DNA of 64,000 bases from Streptomyces atroolivaceus (GTDB lineage Bacteria; Actinomycetota; Actinomycetes; Streptomycetales; Streptomycetaceae). The stretch spans positions 868,001 through 932,000 of the forward strand of contig NZ_JNXG01000002.1 of the NCBI RefSeq assembly GCF_000717025.1, given 5' to 3'. The position numbers and the translations under genes were made by a program. Of the stretch, positions 62,190 to 64,000 are shown piece after piece (position 1 is the stretch's first letter; every line of letters starts with the position of its first letter). The notes below the pieces were generated by a model. The model saw only the letters and a program-made list of their open reading frames with translations, was not told the DNA's origin and did not search any database.

Positions 62190-62215
62190 GGAATGCGCCG
62201 TGCGAGGCGGCTGTT
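62190..62215 (+). promoter_or_regulatory. sigRp2: autoregulatory SigR promoter
   Basis: GGAAT (62190-62194), 18-bp spacer (62195-62212), GTT (62213-62215). It lies 51 bases before the ATG of the long SigR' isoform. In S. coelicolor sigRp2 is activated by SigR on thiol stress. Confidence 0.85.
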
Positions 62216-62451
62216 GTGGGTGATGTCGGTACAACAACGTCGTACGTGGAGAGGGAGTCCGTCGCATGGGTTCGACCATCTGCCCGAGCCGCTCGAACGC
62301 CGCAGAGCTGGAGTGGACGGTGCTTCACGCGGCCAGGAGCACTCCGGCGCGCGCCCCGGGCGGAGCCGATCGACAGCCCGCGCAGAAGCAAGGTCGACTA
62401 TTCTCCGATGCGAGTGGGTCCGGTTTCGGCCCCGCCACATCGTTGGAGGAG

Positions 62452-63108
62452 GTGGGTCCGGTCACTGGGACCGACACAGGGACCGACGACGGCCGCGCGC
62501 AGGAGACGACCGCGGAGCGCAACGCGCGCTTCGAGCGGGACGCCCTCGGATATCTGGACCAGATGTACTCGGCCGCGCTGCGCATGACGCGCAACCCCGC
62601 GGATGCCGAGGACCTGGTCCAGGAGACGTACGCCAAGGCGTACGGCTCCTTCCACCAGTTCCGTGAGGGCACGAACCTCAAGGCGTGGATGTACCGCATC
62701 CTCACGAATACCTTCATCAACTCGTACCGCAAGAAGCAGCGTGAACCCCAGCGGAGCGCCGCCGAGGAGATCGAGGACTGGCAGCTGGCGCGTGCGGAGT
62801 CGCACATGTCGACAGGGCTGCGCTCGGCGGAGTCACAGGCGCTCGACCACCTGCCGGACTCCGACGTGAAGTCCGCGCTGCAGTCGATCCCCGAAGAGTT
62901 CCGCATCGCCGTGTATCTCGCCGATGTGGAGGGCTTTGCCTACAAGGAGATCGCGGACATCATGGGGACACCCATCGGTACGGTGATGTCCCGGCTGCAC
63001 CGGGGGCGCCGTCAGCTGCGCGGCATGCTGGAGGACTACGCGCGTGAGCGCGGGCTCGTCCCGGCCGGAGCCGGTGAGTCGGACGACAGGAAAGGCTCGG
63101 CCTCATGA
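62452..63108 (+). CDS. sigR: ECF sigma factor SigR (thiol-oxidative stress), with long SigR' isoform from 62266
   Basis: A 218-aa ECF sigma factor beginning at GTG 62452 ([12 protein letters not shown], matching the S. coelicolor SigR start). Region 2 includes [14 protein letters not shown] and region 4 includes [22 protein letters not shown]. It drives mycothiol, thioredoxin and proteolysis genes when RsrA is oxidised. The frame continues upstream to ATG 62266, which has GGAGAGGGAG eight bases before it and lies just after sigRp2, giving a 280-aa isoform with 62 extra residues. In S. coelicolor the equivalent SigR' is unstable and Clp-degraded. The stop overlaps rsrA by four bases. Confidence 0.95.
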   Translation: MGPVTGTDTGTDDGRAQETTAERNARFERDALGYLDQMYSAALRMTRNPADAEDLVQETYAKAYGSFHQFREGTNLKAWMYRILTNTFINSYRKKQREPQRSAAEEIEDWQLARAESHMSTGLRSAESQALDHLPDSDVKSALQSIPEEFRIAVYLADVEGFAYKEIADIMGTPIGTVMSRLHRGRRQLRGMLEDYARERGLVPAGAGESDDRKGSAS

Positions 63109-63425
63109 GCTGCGGAGAGCCGCACGAGACGGACTGCTCAGAGGTTCTCGATCATCTCTACGAGTTCCTCGACCGGGAGATGCCCGAGGGCGACTGCACC
63201 AAATTCGAGGTGCACTTCGAGGAGTGCTCCCCGTGCCTGGAGAAGTACGGCCTGGAGCAGGCCGTGAAGAAGCTGGTCAAGCGCTGCTGCGGGCAGGACG
63301 ACGTCCCGGCCGACCTGCGCTCGAAGGTCATGGGACGGATCGACCTGATCCGTTCGGGGCAGGCCGTGCCCGAGCAGGACGTGGCCGTGGGCGGCGCGGA
63401 ACGTCCGGCCGCAGCCGCCGAATGA
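63105..63425 (+). CDS. rsrA: Zinc-binding redox-sensitive anti-sigma factor RsrA
   Basis: A 106-aa anti-sigma factor of the ZAS family. Cysteines at 3, 11, 31, 41, 44, 61 and 62 and histidines at 7 and 37 match the positions of S. coelicolor RsrA exactly; HxxxCxxC is H37-C41-C44. Zinc-bound, reduced RsrA sequesters SigR; oxidation of its thiols forms a disulfide, expels zinc and frees SigR. ATG overlaps the sigR stop. A tandem duplication begins at its stop codon. Confidence 0.96.
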   Translation: MSCGEPHETDCSEVLDHLYEFLDREMPEGDCTKFEVHFEECSPCLEKYGLEQAVKKLVKRCCGQDDVPADLRSKVMGRIDLIRSGQAVPEQDVAVGGAERPAAAAE

Positions 63426-63520
63426 CGGCCGTCGGCTCCGAGTGACGGTCGCCCGTCCGGCCGCGGCCGGACGGCGAATGACGGCCGCCGTTTCCGTCTG
63501 ACGGTCGCCCGTCCGGCCGC
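63421..63520 (+). repeat. Imperfect 56-bp tandem duplication at the rsrA 3' end
   Basis: AATGACGGCCG recurs at 63421 and 63477, and a 22-bp sequence at 63443-63464 recurs at 63499-63520, both at 56-bp spacing. The first copy includes the rsrA stop codon. A 20-bp perfect palindrome (63454-63473) bridges the copies and may act as the terminator. Confidence 0.75.
63454..63473. terminator. Possible sigR-rsrA terminator palindrome
   Basis: Perfect 20-bp GC-rich palindrome 29 bases after the rsrA stop, within the duplicated block. No T-run. Confidence 0.4.
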
Positions 63521-63670
63521 CGCCACCTGGTGTCGGCCGCACTGCGTGCGCCGAGCACGAACCCCGGTCGCGTCACCCGAACGTGCTAATCCGGCCCGTT
63601 CGGGCCCTGGGCCACCTCCAACTCGCTAGCGTGGCGCCTCCATTGACCAGGCTGGGGGCGGGTGGCAGGG

Positions 63671-64000
63671 GTGAGCGGCACATCGGCGGCGGCGCGCGTC
63701 TACATCCTGTGCGCGGTGGTCTGCGCCGCGCTCGGCGCGGTTCCCGCGCTGTCCCCGGAGGCCGGCACCCCCTGGGGCACGCTCGGCCTGCTCGCCGCGC
63801 TCTACTCCGCCTGTGAACTCCCCGGCCGCTTCCGCGTCTTCGGCGGCTCCGTGCCGATCACCGCCGGATCGTTCTTTCCCCTGCTGCTCGCCGCGGCGTT
63901 CCTGCTGCCACCGTCCGCCGCCGTCCTCGTCGCCGTACCCGGCGCACTCGTGAGCCATGTGGACGGGCCGCCCGTCACGGCCCGCCGTGTCTGGCGGGCC
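63671..64000 (+). CDS. Polytopic membrane protein (N-terminal part, truncated by window)
   Basis: Open from GTG 63671 to the end of the window, 110 codons. GTG 63662 is an in-frame alternative with GGGGG nearby. Three hydrophobic segments are visible: VYILCAVVCAALGAVPAL, LGLLAALYSACELP and FFPLLLAAAFLLPPSAAVLVA, separated by short loops. The pattern resembles the N-terminal membrane region of actinobacterial signalling membrane proteins such as HD-domain phosphohydrolases, but the catalytic part is not in view, so no function is assigned. Confidence 0.7.
   Translation, partial: MSGTSAAARVYILCAVVCAALGAVPALSPEAGTPWGTLGLLAALYSACELPGRFRVFGGSVPITAGSFFPLLLAAAFLLPPSAAVLVAVPGALVSHVDGPPVTARRVWRA

Overview
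The window is chromosomal DNA of a Streptomyces (or very close relative). Base composition is very GC-rich with strongly GC-biased third codon positions, GTG starts are common, and the gene set is typical of the genus: sigR-rsrA, wblC/whiB7, adnAB, mycoredoxin, uvrD2, and TerD/AIM24 proteins. Gene order from moeZ through uvrD2-wblC, hisN and aroA to sigR-rsrA follows the core-chromosome block that in S. coelicolor lies around wblC (SCO5190) and sigR (SCO5216). I see no prophage, transposase, integrase, plasmid or CRISPR signature. This is ordinary core/near-core chromosome with some lineage-specific pieces.

Layout. 1-755: 3' part of a DUF3152 metzincin-like protein. 809-6624: a peptide-type ABC transporter operon (lipoprotein, two permeases, fused double ATPase), preceded by a promoter and a 31-codon apparently leaderless small ORF. 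6698-11666: a compact, overlapping set of a PelF-like DUF3492 glycosyltransferase, a membrane protein, an NAD-dependent epimerase and a spherulin-4-like protein, which looks like an exopolysaccharide locus. 11751-12929: moeZ behind a SigR-type promoter. 13010-19054 (minus): two paralogous secreted lipoprotein peptidases and a pseudokinase/flippase-like membrane protein. 19226-32153: DNA repair and redox (alkyltransferase-like protein, AdnA, AdnB, M20 dipeptidase, NudC, mycoredoxin with SigR-type promoter, UvrD2). 32160-33189: wblC with a long attenuator leader (WhiB7-type promoter, 109-codon uORF, intrinsic terminator). 33282-36554: a small conserved protein, a frameshifted zinc-ribbon gene, an ABC1/UbiB-like kinase and an orphan ThiF-like protein. 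36737-40580: a YgjP/SprT-like metallopeptidase and a TerD-AIM24 / AIM24 / AIM24 operon. 40651-46719: NUDIX, zincin-like, SDR, moaE, small membrane protein, PDZ-Lon-like protease, and a PPA1309-type protein. 46745-52354: UPF0182 giant membrane protein behind an ECF-type promoter, then a Sel1/TPR gene between two identical initiator tRNA genes. 52486-54531: divergent catR-catalase pair. 54695-62147: CBS protein, HisN, TetR, SugE-like SMR pump, RsgA, AroA, M50 protease, SRAP protein, a/b hydrolase. 62190-63425: sigR-rsrA with the autoregulatory promoter and a start for the long SigR' isoform. 63671-end: start of a membrane protein.

How it fits together. Much of the window is stress physiology: thiol/disulfide stress (SigR-RsrA plus three other promoters matching GGAA[T/C]-N18-GTT in front of moeZ, mycoredoxin and UPF0182), peroxide (CatR-catalase), antibiotic stress (WblC), DNA damage (AdnAB, UvrD2, ATL, SRAP) and envelope stress (TerD/AIM24, M50, PDZ-Lon, flippase). 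Most convergent gene pairs are separated by long near-perfect bidirectional hairpin terminators. The items most worth following up are the wblC leader, the leaderless small ORF before the ABC operon, the PelF/spherulin-4 locus, the orphan ThiF protein, the duplicated tRNA-fMet unit and the frameshifted zinc-ribbon gene.
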